Under the pieces are notes generated by a model, which saw only the letters and a program-made list of their open reading frames with translations, had not been told where the DNA came from and did no database searches. Source: Paracidovorax avenae ATCC 19860 (GTDB taxonomy: Bacteria > Pseudomonadota > Gammaproteobacteria > Burkholderiales > Burkholderiaceae_C). From it: a stretch of 64,000 bases of DNA. Positions within the stretch are counted from its first letter, which is position 1. Each line of letters starts with the position of its first letter. The DNA is taken from positions 5,022,001 to 5,086,000 of the forward strand of contig NC_015138.1 in NCBI RefSeq assembly GCF_000176855.2. The letters run 5' to 3'. Positions 31,585 through 41,433 of this stretch are shown here, in pieces. The position numbers and the translations under genes are program-made.

Positions 31585-34221
31585 ATGAACGAACCGAGCG
31601 TCGCCCACGCCATCCCCCTGAGCCAGTTCCTTCGAATGGCCGTCATGGCCGGGGTTGAGAGCGCCGTTCAAATTCATATTGATCGAGGCGATGACCTCGA
31701 CGCGCGAGACTCCAGCGGTATGACGCCGCTCATGCTCGCCGCCGCACGCAACAAGCCAGCGATCTGCAGGTTGCTGCTGAGCGCTGGAGCCGACCACCGC
31801 CTGCTCGATCCGACGGGGAAAACGGCCCTTGAAATTGCCCTCGCCGTTGGATCGCGTGACACTGCCGCGGTCCTCGAGGCCGTCCGCGCGCCGGAACCGA
31901 TCGCTCCTTCGGCCAACATTGCGCCGGAGGTTGAGCTTGGCTCAGCAGCCGAGCCCCTTGCTGCGACCAGTGTTGGCACTGCCGTAGATGTGACAGCAGC
32001 AGCGGCAAGCGTTTCCGTTGAGGTTGCAGCCCACTCCAGGCTCGCACTACTGGAGCAGTTGCCAACAGCGCCTGAACCGCCGTCCAATCCATTGTCGACC
32101 ACTGTGGACGCAAGCGATGCATGGGAATTCGATGTGTCCGGCTGGGAGTCCGAGAATGAGCCCGCGCGGCCCGAGGCTGATCTTGTTGTCCAGGCCTCGG
32201 CCACTACGATCCAAGATGAGATCACCTTTCACCAACCGGTTGACTCCTCAACCGGATGGGACGACATCGAGGCTTTCCTCCCCGAGGTAGCCCTACCGCT
32301 GGCGCGCATCGACGACGCGGAAGGCCGCACCCTGCTACGACGCCTGTTGCTTCGGGCTATCCGGGAAGGCAGCGTGCCACGCCTGGATGTCCAAGCCCAG
32401 TCGACCAACGAAGACCGCTCGGCCAATCCCGAGGCTGAGGCTTTTCTGACCATGGTCATTAACGACCTTGGAGCCGAAGTCGACGAACGCTTTGAATACG
32501 TCGACGCCAGCGAGAGCTTCGAGGTGTTCGTCGCTCCCGAGGAGACGACCGACGAGGAGACGGCGCTTGATGAGGCTTTCGCTGCCATCGACCGCGCAGC
32601 ATCGCCGCGACATGACCCTTTGCGGATCTACCAGCATGAGTTCCAACGCCTGCGGCTTCTCACGGCCGAGGAAGAGCTCCAGCTCGCCAAAGAGATGGAG
32701 GCAAGTCTCGAGGCTGCGCTCGACGCCCTGGCGGCGTGGTCGGAAGGCCTCGCGCTGACGCTTGCCGCCGGCGCAGCCGTCATCGCAGGCGATCGCGTGC
32801 CCTCGTCGATTTGGATCAGTGGCGCCGATGCAGACCCGGAGCCAACCACCACAGAGAGCCTGGAGGCCGATGCGCCAACGCAGGAGGAGCCAGAAGAGGT
32901 AGTCGATTACGAGTCGACGGACCAAACTCCAACGGATGCGGGCGACGCCACCTTTGCCGAAGCGCTTCAGCGGGTAGCGACGCTCGTTGAAAGAGACGCG
33001 CCTCAGCGGGCATCGCCCGAAGAAGTCCGCCAGGCGCTTTCCGCCCTGCGCTTGAATCGGCGCTTCCTCCTGGAGCTGATCGATGCGGCGGAAGGCGCGG
33101 CGCCTTGCCCCGCTTTCGCTCGAGCCATGAAGAGTTTCCGGATCGCTCGCGACCGCATGACTGCGGCGAACCTGAAACTGGCGTTCTTCCACGCCAGGAA
33201 ATACCTTTACAGCGGCGAGACGCTGGACGACTTGGCGCAGGAGGGCAACGTCGGCCTGCTCAAAGCGGTCGATCGCTACAACTGGCGTCGCGGATTTCGG
33301 TTCTCAACCTATGCCACCTGGTGGGTCCGGCAGCAAATCAGCCGCTATGTCGCCGACAAGGCCCGGACGATCCGCATGCCTGTCCACATATACGAAAAGG
33401 CTCAGCGCGCGGAGCGTATCGCCCAACGCTTTGAAATGCTCGCTGACCGTGCGCCAAGCCTCGACGAGCTGGCGGAGCGCATGGAAATGCCGCGCCACAA
33501 GCTCGCCGCGCTGCTTCGCATCGCGCCGGAGCCCTCGCGCATTGACGAATCGCCCGTCGATGAACTGATCTCCCTCGATGCCCGCGACGCATATTGGCTG
33601 CCAGACCCGGCAGACGCTGTCGAAACGCACCAGGTGAGGGCGGCGCTCGATCGCTACATCTCCTCGCTCTCGACCAGGGATCGCAAGGAAGAGCACGTTC
33701 TGCGCCTGCGATACGGTATCGGCGTCCATGAGGCGCTGACTCTTGACGAGGTTGGCCAGCGCTTCGGCGTGACACGCGAGCGCATTCGGCAGATCGAAGC
33801 CAAGGCGATCCGAAAACTCAAGCATCACGCGCGCTCCGAGCCCTTCGCCCGCCTGGTCCTGGGCTTGGAGTCCGAGGAAAATCCGTTCGCCCCTGGCCGG
33901 CATGAGCCGGAGCCCGCGGACGCATCCGACGGCGCCGATGCGCCCGAAGCGGAGCCAGATCCCGAGGCGCCCAAGCGCAAGGCTGCGCCAAGGCCGCAGC
34001 GCGAGGCCAGCCAAACGGCCGACTCCTCGAAGCCCTCCGCCCTCGATCGACTCCTCTCCCAAGCTGTTGAACTCGGCATCCGGGTCGACGACAGCCGCCT
34101 GACCTCCGGGAGCATCTGGGTGGAGCTTCTTGAACCCCGCGACAACAAGCACCGCCTTTTGATTCGCAAGCTCCTTGATTTCGGCTTCGCCTTTTGGCCA
34201 GGGAAAGGTTACTGGAAATGA
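31585..34221 (+). CDS. Ankyrin-repeat protein fused to sigma70-like domains (Mza-type defence)
   Basis: 878 residues from ATG at 31585 (a TTG precedes it). Residues ~10-105 contain ankyrin repeats (GVESAVQIHIDRGDDLDARD, GMTPLMLAAARNKPAICRLL). A long acidic linker follows. Residues ~510-595 match sigma region 2 (TLDDLAQEGNVGLLKAVDRY, NWRRGFRFSTYATWWVRQQI), 600-650 region 3 and ~690-750 region 4 with the helix-turn-helix (TLDEVGQRFGVTRERIRQIE). The last ~55 residues form a small unknown domain (SGSIWVELLEPRDNKHRLLI). First gene of five overlapping genes; it could direct transcription of the system or sense attack. Which promoter it reads is unknown. The gene overlaps the next by 4 bp. Confidence 0.8.
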   Translation: MNEPSVAHAIPLSQFLRMAVMAGVESAVQIHIDRGDDLDARDSSGMTPLMLAAARNKPAICRLLLSAGADHRLLDPTGKTALEIALAVGSRDTAAVLEAVRAPEPIAPSANIAPEVELGSAAEPLAATSVGTAVDVTAAAASVSVEVAAHSRLALLEQLPTAPEPPSNPLSTTVDASDAWEFDVSGWESENEPARPEADLVVQASATTIQDEITFHQPVDSSTGWDDIEAFLPEVALPLARIDDAEGRTLLRRLLLRAIREGSVPRLDVQAQSTNEDRSANPEAEAFLTMVINDLGAEVDERFEYVDASESFEVFVAPEETTDEETALDEAFAAIDRAASPRHDPLRIYQHEFQRLRLLTAEEELQLAKEMEASLEAALDALAAWSEGLALTLAAGAAVIAGDRVPSSIWISGADADPEPTTTESLEADAPTQEEPEEVVDYESTDQTPTDAGDATFAEALQRVATLVERDAPQRASPEEVRQALSALRLNRRFLLELIDAAEGAAPCPAFARAMKSFRIARDRMTAANLKLAFFHARKYLYSGETLDDLAQEGNVGLLKAVDRYNWRRGFRFSTYATWWVRQQISRYVADKARTIRMPVHIYEKAQRAERIAQRFEMLADRAPSLDELAERMEMPRHKLAALLRIAPEPSRIDESPVDELISLDARDAYWLPDPADAVETHQVRAALDRYISSLSTRDRKEEHVLRLRYGIGVHEALTLDEVGQRFGVTRERIRQIEAKAIRKLKHHARSEPFARLVLGLESEENPFAPGRHEPEPADASDGADAPEAEPDPEAPKRKAAPRPQREASQTADSSKPSALDRLLSQAVELGIRVDDSRLTSGSIWVELLEPRDNKHRLLIRKLLDFGFAFWPGKGYWK

Positions 34222-35711
34222 CCTCGAAGACCCGTAAAGCTCCGCCTCGCGCGATAGCGATGCTCGAATCCCTGCGGGGCTTGGGTTACTCGACCGCGGC
34301 AGCATTGGCCGACATCGTTGACAACAGCATCTCCGCCGGCGCGAGCGAGGTCCGAATAGATTTCCGATGGGACGGCCCCGAAAGCCGCGTGCTGATCCTG
34401 GATGACGGGCGCGGCATGAGTGACCCAGAGCTTGAAGGCGCGATGCGTCTAGGCGACAAGAACCCTTTGGCGACACGCGAGGCCCACGACCTCGGGCGCT
34501 TTGGCATGGGGTTGAAGACCGCCTCGCTTTCACAGTGCCGGCGACTGACCGTCGCCAGCGTCAAGGGCAGCGAGCGAAGCTGTCTGCGTTGGGACCTCGA
34601 TGAGCTGGCGGCAGACCCGCAAAGCGACTGGCTGCTCTTCGAAGGCCCGGCCGACGGCTCCGAGCGGCATCTGGCAGGCCTCGATGGCAGGGCAGCAGGA
34701 ACGCTGGTGCTTTGGGAAAAGCTGGACCGCATCGTCACCGCCGGCTATACGGCGGACAACTTCGGCGACCTTCTGGACAACGTCGAAGCGCACTTGGCCA
34801 TGGTGTTTCATCGATTGCTCCAGGGGCCGCGGGCGCAGATCAGGCTGTTCGTCAACAATCGCCCCGTCGCGCCCTGGGATCCATTCATGACTGGGCACCC
34901 TGCCAAGCCTTGGTCCTCGCCCATCGCGCAGCAGCGAACCAATGGCGGCTTGGTGTTGGTCCAGTGTCACGTCCTGCCTCACCGTGACAAGCTGAGCAAT
35001 AACGAATACGAAGCGAACGCTGGTCCGGCCGGCTGGACCGCGCAGCAAGGCTTCTACGTCTACCGCAATGAGCGCTTGCTGGTCGCCGGCGGATGGCTTG
35101 GACTAGGCAAACCGAAGGCGTGGAATCGCGAGGAGGTTCATCGCCTGGCGCGCATCCAGCTGGATATCCCGAACACGGCCGATGCCGATTGGAAGATCGA
35201 CGTTCGCAAGTCGACGGCGCGACCGCCGGTGTCGCTGCGCCCGTGGTTGATGGCCTTGGCCGACAACACCCGTGATCGCGCCCGCCGCGTATTCGCATTC
35301 CGTGGATCTCCGGCCCCGTCCGCTGGCAATCAACCCATTGAACAAGCTTGGCGGGTCGACAAGCTCAAGGCGGGCACGCGCTACCGTATCGATGAGTCGC
35401 ATGCGTCCGTGGCCGCCGTGTTGGAACGCGCGGGAGATCTGCAGCCGCTGGTGAAGGCGATGCTGAGGGTCATCGAGGAGACGGTGCCAGTCCAGCGCAT
35501 CTGGCTGGATACGGCCGAGAACAAGGAAACGCCGCGCACGGGTTTTGAGGGCGAGCCCCCGGCCGCGGTCATCGAGGTAGCCACCGTTCTCTTCGATGAC
35601 CTGATCGAGCGCAAAGGACTGAGTGAAGACGAGGCCCGAAAGTCGCTGCTCAGGACCGAACCATTCCAAAAATACCCGACGCTGGTCGCAAAACTAGGGA
35701 GGAACCAATGA
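34218..35711 (+). CDS. MORC/MutL-like GHKL ATPase (Mza-type defence)
   Basis: 497 residues; ATG at 34218 overlaps the previous stop. GHKL ATPase motifs: N-box ALADIVDNSISAGAS (29-43), G1 DDGRGM (62-67), G2 GRFGMGLKTASLS (93-105). The usual catalytic Glu three residues before the Asp of the N-box DN pair is Asp32 here. The arrangement with Z1, DUF4420 and AIPR proteins is the one described for prokaryotic MORC/MutL homologues in restriction-type systems, and for the Mza defence system. ATP-driven dimerisation on DNA is expected. The C-terminal half is not recognised. Confidence 0.85.
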   Translation: MTSKTRKAPPRAIAMLESLRGLGYSTAAALADIVDNSISAGASEVRIDFRWDGPESRVLILDDGRGMSDPELEGAMRLGDKNPLATREAHDLGRFGMGLKTASLSQCRRLTVASVKGSERSCLRWDLDELAADPQSDWLLFEGPADGSERHLAGLDGRAAGTLVLWEKLDRIVTAGYTADNFGDLLDNVEAHLAMVFHRLLQGPRAQIRLFVNNRPVAPWDPFMTGHPAKPWSSPIAQQRTNGGLVLVQCHVLPHRDKLSNNEYEANAGPAGWTAQQGFYVYRNERLLVAGGWLGLGKPKAWNREEVHRLARIQLDIPNTADADWKIDVRKSTARPPVSLRPWLMALADNTRDRARRVFAFRGSPAPSAGNQPIEQAWRVDKLKAGTRYRIDESHASVAAVLERAGDLQPLVKAMLRVIEETVPVQRIWLDTAENKETPRTGFEGEPPAAVIEVATVLFDDLIERKGLSEDEARKSLLRTEPFQKYPTLVAKLGRNQ

Positions 35712-38623
35712 CCGCTGCAGAAGAGGCAGCCGCCCAAGCGGAATTGCTTGAGAACGTCATCGCCACCGCGCAGCGGCTGGTGAAGGCCGAGAAAGACCCA
35801 TCCAAGATCACGCCGGCCTTCATCGCAGACAAGGTTCAGCTCGCGGCGAAGATGTTCGCTGGCGATTCGCCGCATGCTGTGGACCAGGCCAAGGCCGTCA
35901 CCGCTCTGATCCAACGGTTCAGCCACCGGATCGGCAAGTCCACCACACTCAAGGACAGCACCAACCACTTCGACTGGCTCTCGGCGGCTCGCAAGCGCGA
36001 TTGGCACTACTGGCGCCGCTACCGGGACTTCCTCGAAGCCAAGCTCTCCGACAAGGTCGTCGAAGAGCTGAATGACGCCACCGACGAGATCCTGGGCCTG
36101 CTGGAGGACCCTCAGCGCGCGGATGACTGGGACCGCCGCGGGCTCGTCGTGGGCCATGTGCAATCGGGCAAGACCAGCAACTACTCGGGGCTCATCTGCA
36201 AGGCCGCAGACGCTGGCTACAAGATCATCATCGTGCTCGCGGGCATGCACAACAATCTGCGCTCGCAAACCCAGATGCGGCTTGAGGAAAGTTTCCTCGG
36301 CTACGAGACAACGGTCGACCGGGATCCAGGTATGCCCATCGGTGTGGCTGAGTTCGGCGAGGATTTGAAGACCAACTCCGCGACGACCCGCGCTGAAAAC
36401 GGCGACTTCAACAAGTCCATCGCGAAACACTTCCATGGCATCTCTCCCGAAGAGCGGCCCTGGCTTTTCGTGGTGAAGAAGCAGAAGACCGTCCTCACCG
36501 AGCTGCTCAACTGGATCCGAACGCGCGTGGCCGACAGCACCGACTCTGTCGATGGGCGCAAGCTCGTGACGAAACTGCCGCTGCTGGTAATCGACGACGA
36601 GGCGGACCACGCATCGGTCGACACGGGCGAGCAGATGTTCAACGACGACGGTACGCCGGACGAAGAGCATCAGCCCAAGACCATCAACAGCCTGATCCGA
36701 CAGGTGCTGCACGCCTTCACCCGCAAGGCCTATGTCGGCTACACCGCCACGCCGTTCGCCAACATCTTCATCCACCACAAGGGCGCGACCGCCAAGGAAG
36801 GCCCCGATCTCTTCCCGCGCGCCTTCATCATCAATTTGGCCGCGCCGTCCAACTATGTGGGCCCGGCCCGCATGTTCGGCAAGATGACCAAGGAGGGGCG
36901 CGTGGGCGCGCTACCGCTCTCGCGGAATATCGGGGACCACTACGACCCCGAGGTCGACTTGGGCTGGATGCCTCCCAAGCACAAGAAGACGCACGTCCCG
37001 ACCTACAACGGCCAAGAGACCATTCCTCCTTCGTTGCGAGAGGCGATCTGCGTGTTCGTCCTCGCCTGCGCGGTGCGGGAGCTGCGCGGCCAGGGGGACC
37101 AGCACAGCTCGATGTTGATCCACGTCACGCGCTTCGTCGATGTGCAGAACCATGTACGCGAGCAGGTCGAAGAGGTCGTTCGGCGCATGCGGCAGAAAAT
37201 CACCCGAGGCATCGATGCCGACGCGCTTCTGAAGCAACTGCGCGAGCTTTGGGAGCAGGATTTCCTGCCGATCCGAGATCAAGTTGCAGAGCTTTCTCCT
37301 CCCGAGGAGCGCCCGCCCGCGATGCCAAGTTGGGAAGAAGTCCTTGGCGCGTTGCCCGACGTGCTGGACGATATCGAGGTCCGATCGATCAACGGCACAG
37401 CCAAGGATGCGCTCGACTACGCGACCCCCGGAGCGGCGCTCAAAGTGATCGCGGTTGGGGGTGACAAGCTGGCCAGAGGCCTTACTCTGGAGGGCCTGTG
37501 CGTGAGCTATTTCGTCCGCACGACGAAGATGTATGACACGCTCATGCAAATGGGCCGTTGGTTCGGGTATCGCCCGGGTTACCTGGATCTTTGCCGCCTC
37601 TACACCTCGGCCGACCTGGTCAGGTGGTTCGCCCACATCGCCGACGCGTCGGAGGAGCTCCGCGAGGAGTTCGATTTCATGGCCGACGCCAAGCTGACGC
37701 CGGAGCAATACGGCCTCAAAGTCATGTCGCACGAGGTGCTCACCGTCACGTCCCCATTGAAGATGCGGAATGCTCAGACGCTCTCGCTGAGCTACAGCGG
37801 CACGCGCCCGCAGACCATCCTCTTCCACCGGGATGCGGAAATCCAGAAGCGGAACCTCGACGCCACCGACGCTCTGATCACATCCCTCGGCGACAACTGG
37901 CTCTGCGATCCGAAGTACGCGCGGGATGGCGCACAGGACTCTTGGCCCGGAGCGCGCCTGTGGAAGGATGTCGACGCGTCCAAAGTGCTGACTTTCCTGG
38001 GCGCCTATACGACCCACCCTAATGCCAGCAGCGCGAAGGCCGCACTGCTTTCCGAGTTCATAGTCAAGATGATCGGCATTGGTCAGCTCTCCAAGTGGAA
38101 CGTCGCCTTGCTCGGCGGCGGCATGGGCGACGGCGCTCCGCACACTTTTCCCGGAGGAAAGCAGTCGACGAGCTATTCGATCCGCAAGACGGAGGATCCG
38201 GACGAGGAAGATAGAGTAGATCCAAAGCTGTTCGCGATCGGCGTCCTCATCGATCCGAAGGACGAAGGCATTGACCTTGACGATGGCGCTTGGAGGGAGG
38301 CACTGGCTCTCACCAAAGCCGCATCCAAGCGCGACCCCACCAATCCGCCGAGCTTCCCCAGCGGCAAAGGCATCCGAGCGGCGCGAGGCAAGCTCGGGGG
38401 CGACGCGGATCGCGGGTTGCTGCTGCTCTATCCGCTCACACCCTATTTCTACAAGGAAAGCGATAAGGAAAAGGTCAAGACACGTGATCGCCTCATCGTT
38501 CCTGGTTGGGACAAGCCCATCATGGCCTTCGCCATCGCGTTTCCCGCAAGCGACAAAGCGATCAGCGTGGAATACGAAGTCAACTACCTCTATTGGTTGC
38601 AGGAATATGGCCCGTCCGAGTGA
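35708..38623 (+). CDS. Z1-domain superfamily II helicase-like protein (Mza-type defence)
   Basis: 971 residues. Walker A GHVQSGKTSNYSGL (149-162) and Walker B LLVIDDEADHASV place it in the P-loop/SF2 helicase-like Z1 class; GDKLARGLTLEGLCVSYFVR and TLMQMGRWFGYRPGYLDLCR in the C-terminal half are the characteristic Z1 motifs with arginine fingers. The gene starts in an ATGA overlap with the MORC-like gene. Together with that ATPase and the DUF4420 nuclease it should move on or sense foreign DNA. Length and motif order match the Z1 family, and no frameshift is seen. Confidence 0.88.
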   Translation: MTAAEEAAAQAELLENVIATAQRLVKAEKDPSKITPAFIADKVQLAAKMFAGDSPHAVDQAKAVTALIQRFSHRIGKSTTLKDSTNHFDWLSAARKRDWHYWRRYRDFLEAKLSDKVVEELNDATDEILGLLEDPQRADDWDRRGLVVGHVQSGKTSNYSGLICKAADAGYKIIIVLAGMHNNLRSQTQMRLEESFLGYETTVDRDPGMPIGVAEFGEDLKTNSATTRAENGDFNKSIAKHFHGISPEERPWLFVVKKQKTVLTELLNWIRTRVADSTDSVDGRKLVTKLPLLVIDDEADHASVDTGEQMFNDDGTPDEEHQPKTINSLIRQVLHAFTRKAYVGYTATPFANIFIHHKGATAKEGPDLFPRAFIINLAAPSNYVGPARMFGKMTKEGRVGALPLSRNIGDHYDPEVDLGWMPPKHKKTHVPTYNGQETIPPSLREAICVFVLACAVRELRGQGDQHSSMLIHVTRFVDVQNHVREQVEEVVRRMRQKITRGIDADALLKQLRELWEQDFLPIRDQVAELSPPEERPPAMPSWEEVLGALPDVLDDIEVRSINGTAKDALDYATPGAALKVIAVGGDKLARGLTLEGLCVSYFVRTTKMYDTLMQMGRWFGYRPGYLDLCRLYTSADLVRWFAHIADASEELREEFDFMADAKLTPEQYGLKVMSHEVLTVTSPLKMRNAQTLSLSYSGTRPQTILFHRDAEIQKRNLDATDALITSLGDNWLCDPKYARDGAQDSWPGARLWKDVDASKVLTFLGAYTTHPNASSAKAALLSEFIVKMIGIGQLSKWNVALLGGGMGDGAPHTFPGGKQSTSYSIRKTEDPDEEDRVDPKLFAIGVLIDPKDEGIDLDDGAWREALALTKAASKRDPTNPPSFPSGKGIRAARGKLGGDADRGLLLLYPLTPYFYKESDKEKVKTRDRLIVPGWDKPIMAFAIAFPASDKAISVEYEVNYLYWLQEYGPSE

Positions 38624-39617
38624 AGAGTTTCTGCTGGCTTGGTCGTCCCTGTCATCCAGCGACCCCGCGCCTGGCTGGCAAGCCATCGCGCTACCGCCAG
38701 CCGGCCCCATCGATATTGAGGCGGGTCGGCGCTCTCCTGACAACGCCGAAGCAATCCTGCTTGGCTTCTCATCGGTTCGACTAGCGCCTGCCGAGAAGCT
38801 GCCCGAGGGCCAAGGCTTCAGCGTCGAGCGCGCGGACTCGAATGGCACGGGTCGGCTTCGGCTCGCGCTGACTCGCCGAGCCGCCGGCAGCGCCGAGCTT
38901 TTCGCGGCCATGGCCTGCGATGTTGTTGGCGCGCTGGACGAAGCCGCCGCGACGGGAGCGGCTGAGCCGAAGCTGCTGCAAGCATTTCTTCGTCGGGTGG
39001 GCGCTTGGCAAGAGTTCATGCGCAAGGGCTCTCAGTCGCTGAGCCCGGAATCCGAGATCGGCTTGATGGGCGAGCTCACGCTGCTACGGGTGATCATCGA
39101 CGAGGGAGTGTCGGCGGCCTCCGCGATCGAATCGTGGGTCGGCCCGCTCGATGGCGTCCGCGACTTCGAGCTGGGCACGGGAGCGATCGAAGTCAAAGCC
39201 ACCCTGGCAGCCGCTGGATTTCCCGCCAAGATCGGCTCGCTCGATCAGCTCGACGACTCTGTGCGCCAACCGCTCTTTTTAGCCGGCGCCAAGCTGCGTC
39301 AAACCGATGCGGGAAAGAGCTTGCCGGAGCTGGTGGCGGAGATGCGCGATGTCGCCGCGGGCGAACCCGAGGCCGTGCGCCTGCTCAGTGAGCGGTTGAT
39401 CGCCGCCGGCTACTTCGACGCCCACGCGGACCGCTACATCCGCCGCTTCACGTTGGTCGACACTCTCGTCGTCGAGGTGAATGAGGGATTTCCGCGCCTC
39501 ACCCGAGGCAGTGTGCCGCTGGGCATCACGAAGGCCACATACGAAATCGATCTGGACAAGGCCGCGGGACCGAGCATCCCGACCGCCGATGCATTGAAGA
39601 AATTGGGAGCAATATGA
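38607..39617 (+). CDS. DUF4420 PD-(D/E)XK-type nuclease (Mza-type defence)
   Basis: 336 residues; ATG at 38607 (MARPSEEFLL) lies 17 bp inside the Z1 gene, so translation is coupled, with AGGAAT just before it. Active-site block in the middle: DGVRDFELGTGAIEVKATLA shows the Asp...Glu-X-Lys of PD-(D/E)XK nucleases, the fold of many restriction endonucleases, and E56-type GLMGELTLLRVIID precedes it. DUF4420 (PF14390) has this layout. It is the best candidate for DNA cleavage in the system. It overlaps the AIPR gene by 4 bp. Confidence 0.82.
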   Translation: MARPSEEFLLAWSSLSSSDPAPGWQAIALPPAGPIDIEAGRRSPDNAEAILLGFSSVRLAPAEKLPEGQGFSVERADSNGTGRLRLALTRRAAGSAELFAAMACDVVGALDEAAATGAAEPKLLQAFLRRVGAWQEFMRKGSQSLSPESEIGLMGELTLLRVIIDEGVSAASAIESWVGPLDGVRDFELGTGAIEVKATLAAAGFPAKIGSLDQLDDSVRQPLFLAGAKLRQTDAGKSLPELVAEMRDVAAGEPEAVRLLSERLIAAGYFDAHADRYIRRFTLVDTLVVEVNEGFPRLTRGSVPLGITKATYEIDLDKAAGPSIPTADALKKLGAI

Positions 39618-41395
39618 GTTCAAGCCTGTCGGAATTCCTGCGCGAAACGCAGTCCGCCGTCAAATCCCAGATGCGTGAAGGCGCTCTCTATGAAGAGCTG
39701 GTTTTCGCTGGCATCGTGATGGAGCACATGTCGGAAATCGGCATGACCTTCGAGCCCGTGGAATGCCACTTTGAAGGCACCGTGGGCAATGCCATCTTGC
39801 GGCTGAGCGGTTATTCCCTCTCCGACGAAGGCGACCAGCTCGATTTGTTCGTGAGCCTCTATGCTGGCGTCGAAGAAATCACGCCCATCCCCGATTCCGA
39901 GACGAAAGTGGCAGCCGAGCGCTGCCTGCGCTTCTTGACGCTGTGCGCCGAAGGCAAGATGGCTCAGAGACTCGACCCATCCAGTGACGTGCGCTCGCTG
40001 GCCGAGACGCTGCAGGCCATATACAACGACCTTGAACAGATCCGCATCTACGTCATCACCGACCGGGTCGCCAAGTCAAAGAGCTTCAAGACGCGCGACA
40101 TAGGCGGCAAGGCCGTGCGCCTAGAGGTGATGGACATCGAGCGGCTGCAACGGCATACCTCGGAAGGCAAGCCACGAGATGAGCTGGTAGTTGATTTCAA
40201 CGAGGTCTCTGGCTCCCCCCTCCCTTGCGTCTACGTCCCGGGCGAAAACGACGATTACAACTATGCGATGACAGCCGTTCCCGGCGAAGCGCTGCGGTTG
40301 CTCTATGAGAAGTTCGGCGCGCGTCTGCTGGAGGCGAATGTCCGCTCGTTCCTCAGCGTCAAGGGCAAGGGCGTCAACGCCGGCATTCAGTCGACGCTTC
40401 GCTCCGCGCCCGAGCGCTTCATGGCTTACAACAACGGCATTGTCATCGTGGCCGACGAGATGGTGCTGGGCAAGACCTCGCAGGGCGAGCAAGGCATCGC
40501 CTGGCTCAAAGGCTTGCAGATCGTCAACGGCGGACAGACCACCGCGTCGCTCTACTTCACCAAGAAGAAGTATCCGGACACCGATCTGAGCCGCGTGCGT
40601 GTGCCGGCCAAGATCATCGTGATGAAAGCGCACGACTCCATCAAGGAGGAGGCTCTGGTCTCAGACATCTCGCGCTTCGCAAACAGCCAAAACGCAGTCC
40701 GGCAATCGGACCTGTCCGCCAACAAACCTTTTCACGTCGAAATCGAAAAGCTCTCGCGCTCGGTTTATTGCCCCGATGGCGTTGGTCAGTGGTTCTATGA
40801 GCGCGCCGCCGGCAGCTACAACACCTTGCTATCTCGCGAGGGCAACACCCCAGCCCGCCTCAGGGCCTTGAAGGATGCAATCCCGAGCGTAAGGCGCGTG
40901 ACCAAGACGGACCTGGCCAAATACCTCAACGCCTGGGACTGCAAGCCCGATATCGTGAGCATGGGCTCGCAGAAGAACTTCGACCGCTTCATGGCCGCGC
41001 TGTCTCCCTCCGAGGGCCAGGAGGCTCCGCTGCCCAGCGTGGCGGACTTCAAGGCAATGATCGCCAAGGCCAAGCTATACCGCGACGCACAAAAGCTGCT
41101 GCGGCCGATGTTCCAGGCCTTCCAAGCCAACGTAACGGCTTACACGATATCCGTTCTTTCCGAGAAGCTCGGTTCGCGCATCGATCTGAACCGCATCTGG
41201 GAAAAGCAGGCCGTTTCGCCAGAGCTCATGAAGCAGATCGCCACTTGGGCCCGGGAAGTCAACGACGCGCTGCATACCACCTCCGGGGGACGCATGGTGT
41301 CGGAGTGGGCCAAGCGGCCAGAGTGCAAGGACGCCGTGATGGGTGCGAGCTATTCAGAGCCGGCGGACGACATCCCGGAAGTCAAGGTTGCCTGA
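39614..41395 (+). CDS. AIPR-family abortive-infection protein (Mza-type defence)
   Basis: 593 residues. FMAYNNGIVIVADEM, GLQIVNGGQTTASLYFTKKK and EALVSDISRFANSQNAVRQS are hallmarks of the AIPR (abortive infection phage resistance) family. A PD-(D/E)XK-like N-terminal segment (DQLDLFVSLYAG) may be present, with DLF as the metal-binding Asp. ATGA overlap with the DUF4420 gene. In phage-defence contexts AIPR proteins are thought to act as effectors that stop growth after infection. It is followed by vsr after 38 bp. Confidence 0.86.
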   Translation: MSSSLSEFLRETQSAVKSQMREGALYEELVFAGIVMEHMSEIGMTFEPVECHFEGTVGNAILRLSGYSLSDEGDQLDLFVSLYAGVEEITPIPDSETKVAAERCLRFLTLCAEGKMAQRLDPSSDVRSLAETLQAIYNDLEQIRIYVITDRVAKSKSFKTRDIGGKAVRLEVMDIERLQRHTSEGKPRDELVVDFNEVSGSPLPCVYVPGENDDYNYAMTAVPGEALRLLYEKFGARLLEANVRSFLSVKGKGVNAGIQSTLRSAPERFMAYNNGIVIVADEMVLGKTSQGEQGIAWLKGLQIVNGGQTTASLYFTKKKYPDTDLSRVRVPAKIIVMKAHDSIKEEALVSDISRFANSQNAVRQSDLSANKPFHVEIEKLSRSVYCPDGVGQWFYERAAGSYNTLLSREGNTPARLRALKDAIPSVRRVTKTDLAKYLNAWDCKPDIVSMGSQKNFDRFMAALSPSEGQEAPLPSVADFKAMIAKAKLYRDAQKLLRPMFQAFQANVTAYTISVLSEKLGSRIDLNRIWEKQAVSPELMKQIATWAREVNDALHTTSGGRMVSEWAKRPECKDAVMGASYSEPADDIPEVKVA

Positions 41396-41433
41396 TCGGC
41401 AGACCGGACTCGCTTAGCGTATCGTGGTCCGCC

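Noticed and set aside
31585..34221. The sigma70-like gene as the housekeeping rpoD
   Set aside because: It begins with ankyrin repeats, is overlapped by defence genes and has a long acidic linker; rpoD does not have this layout.
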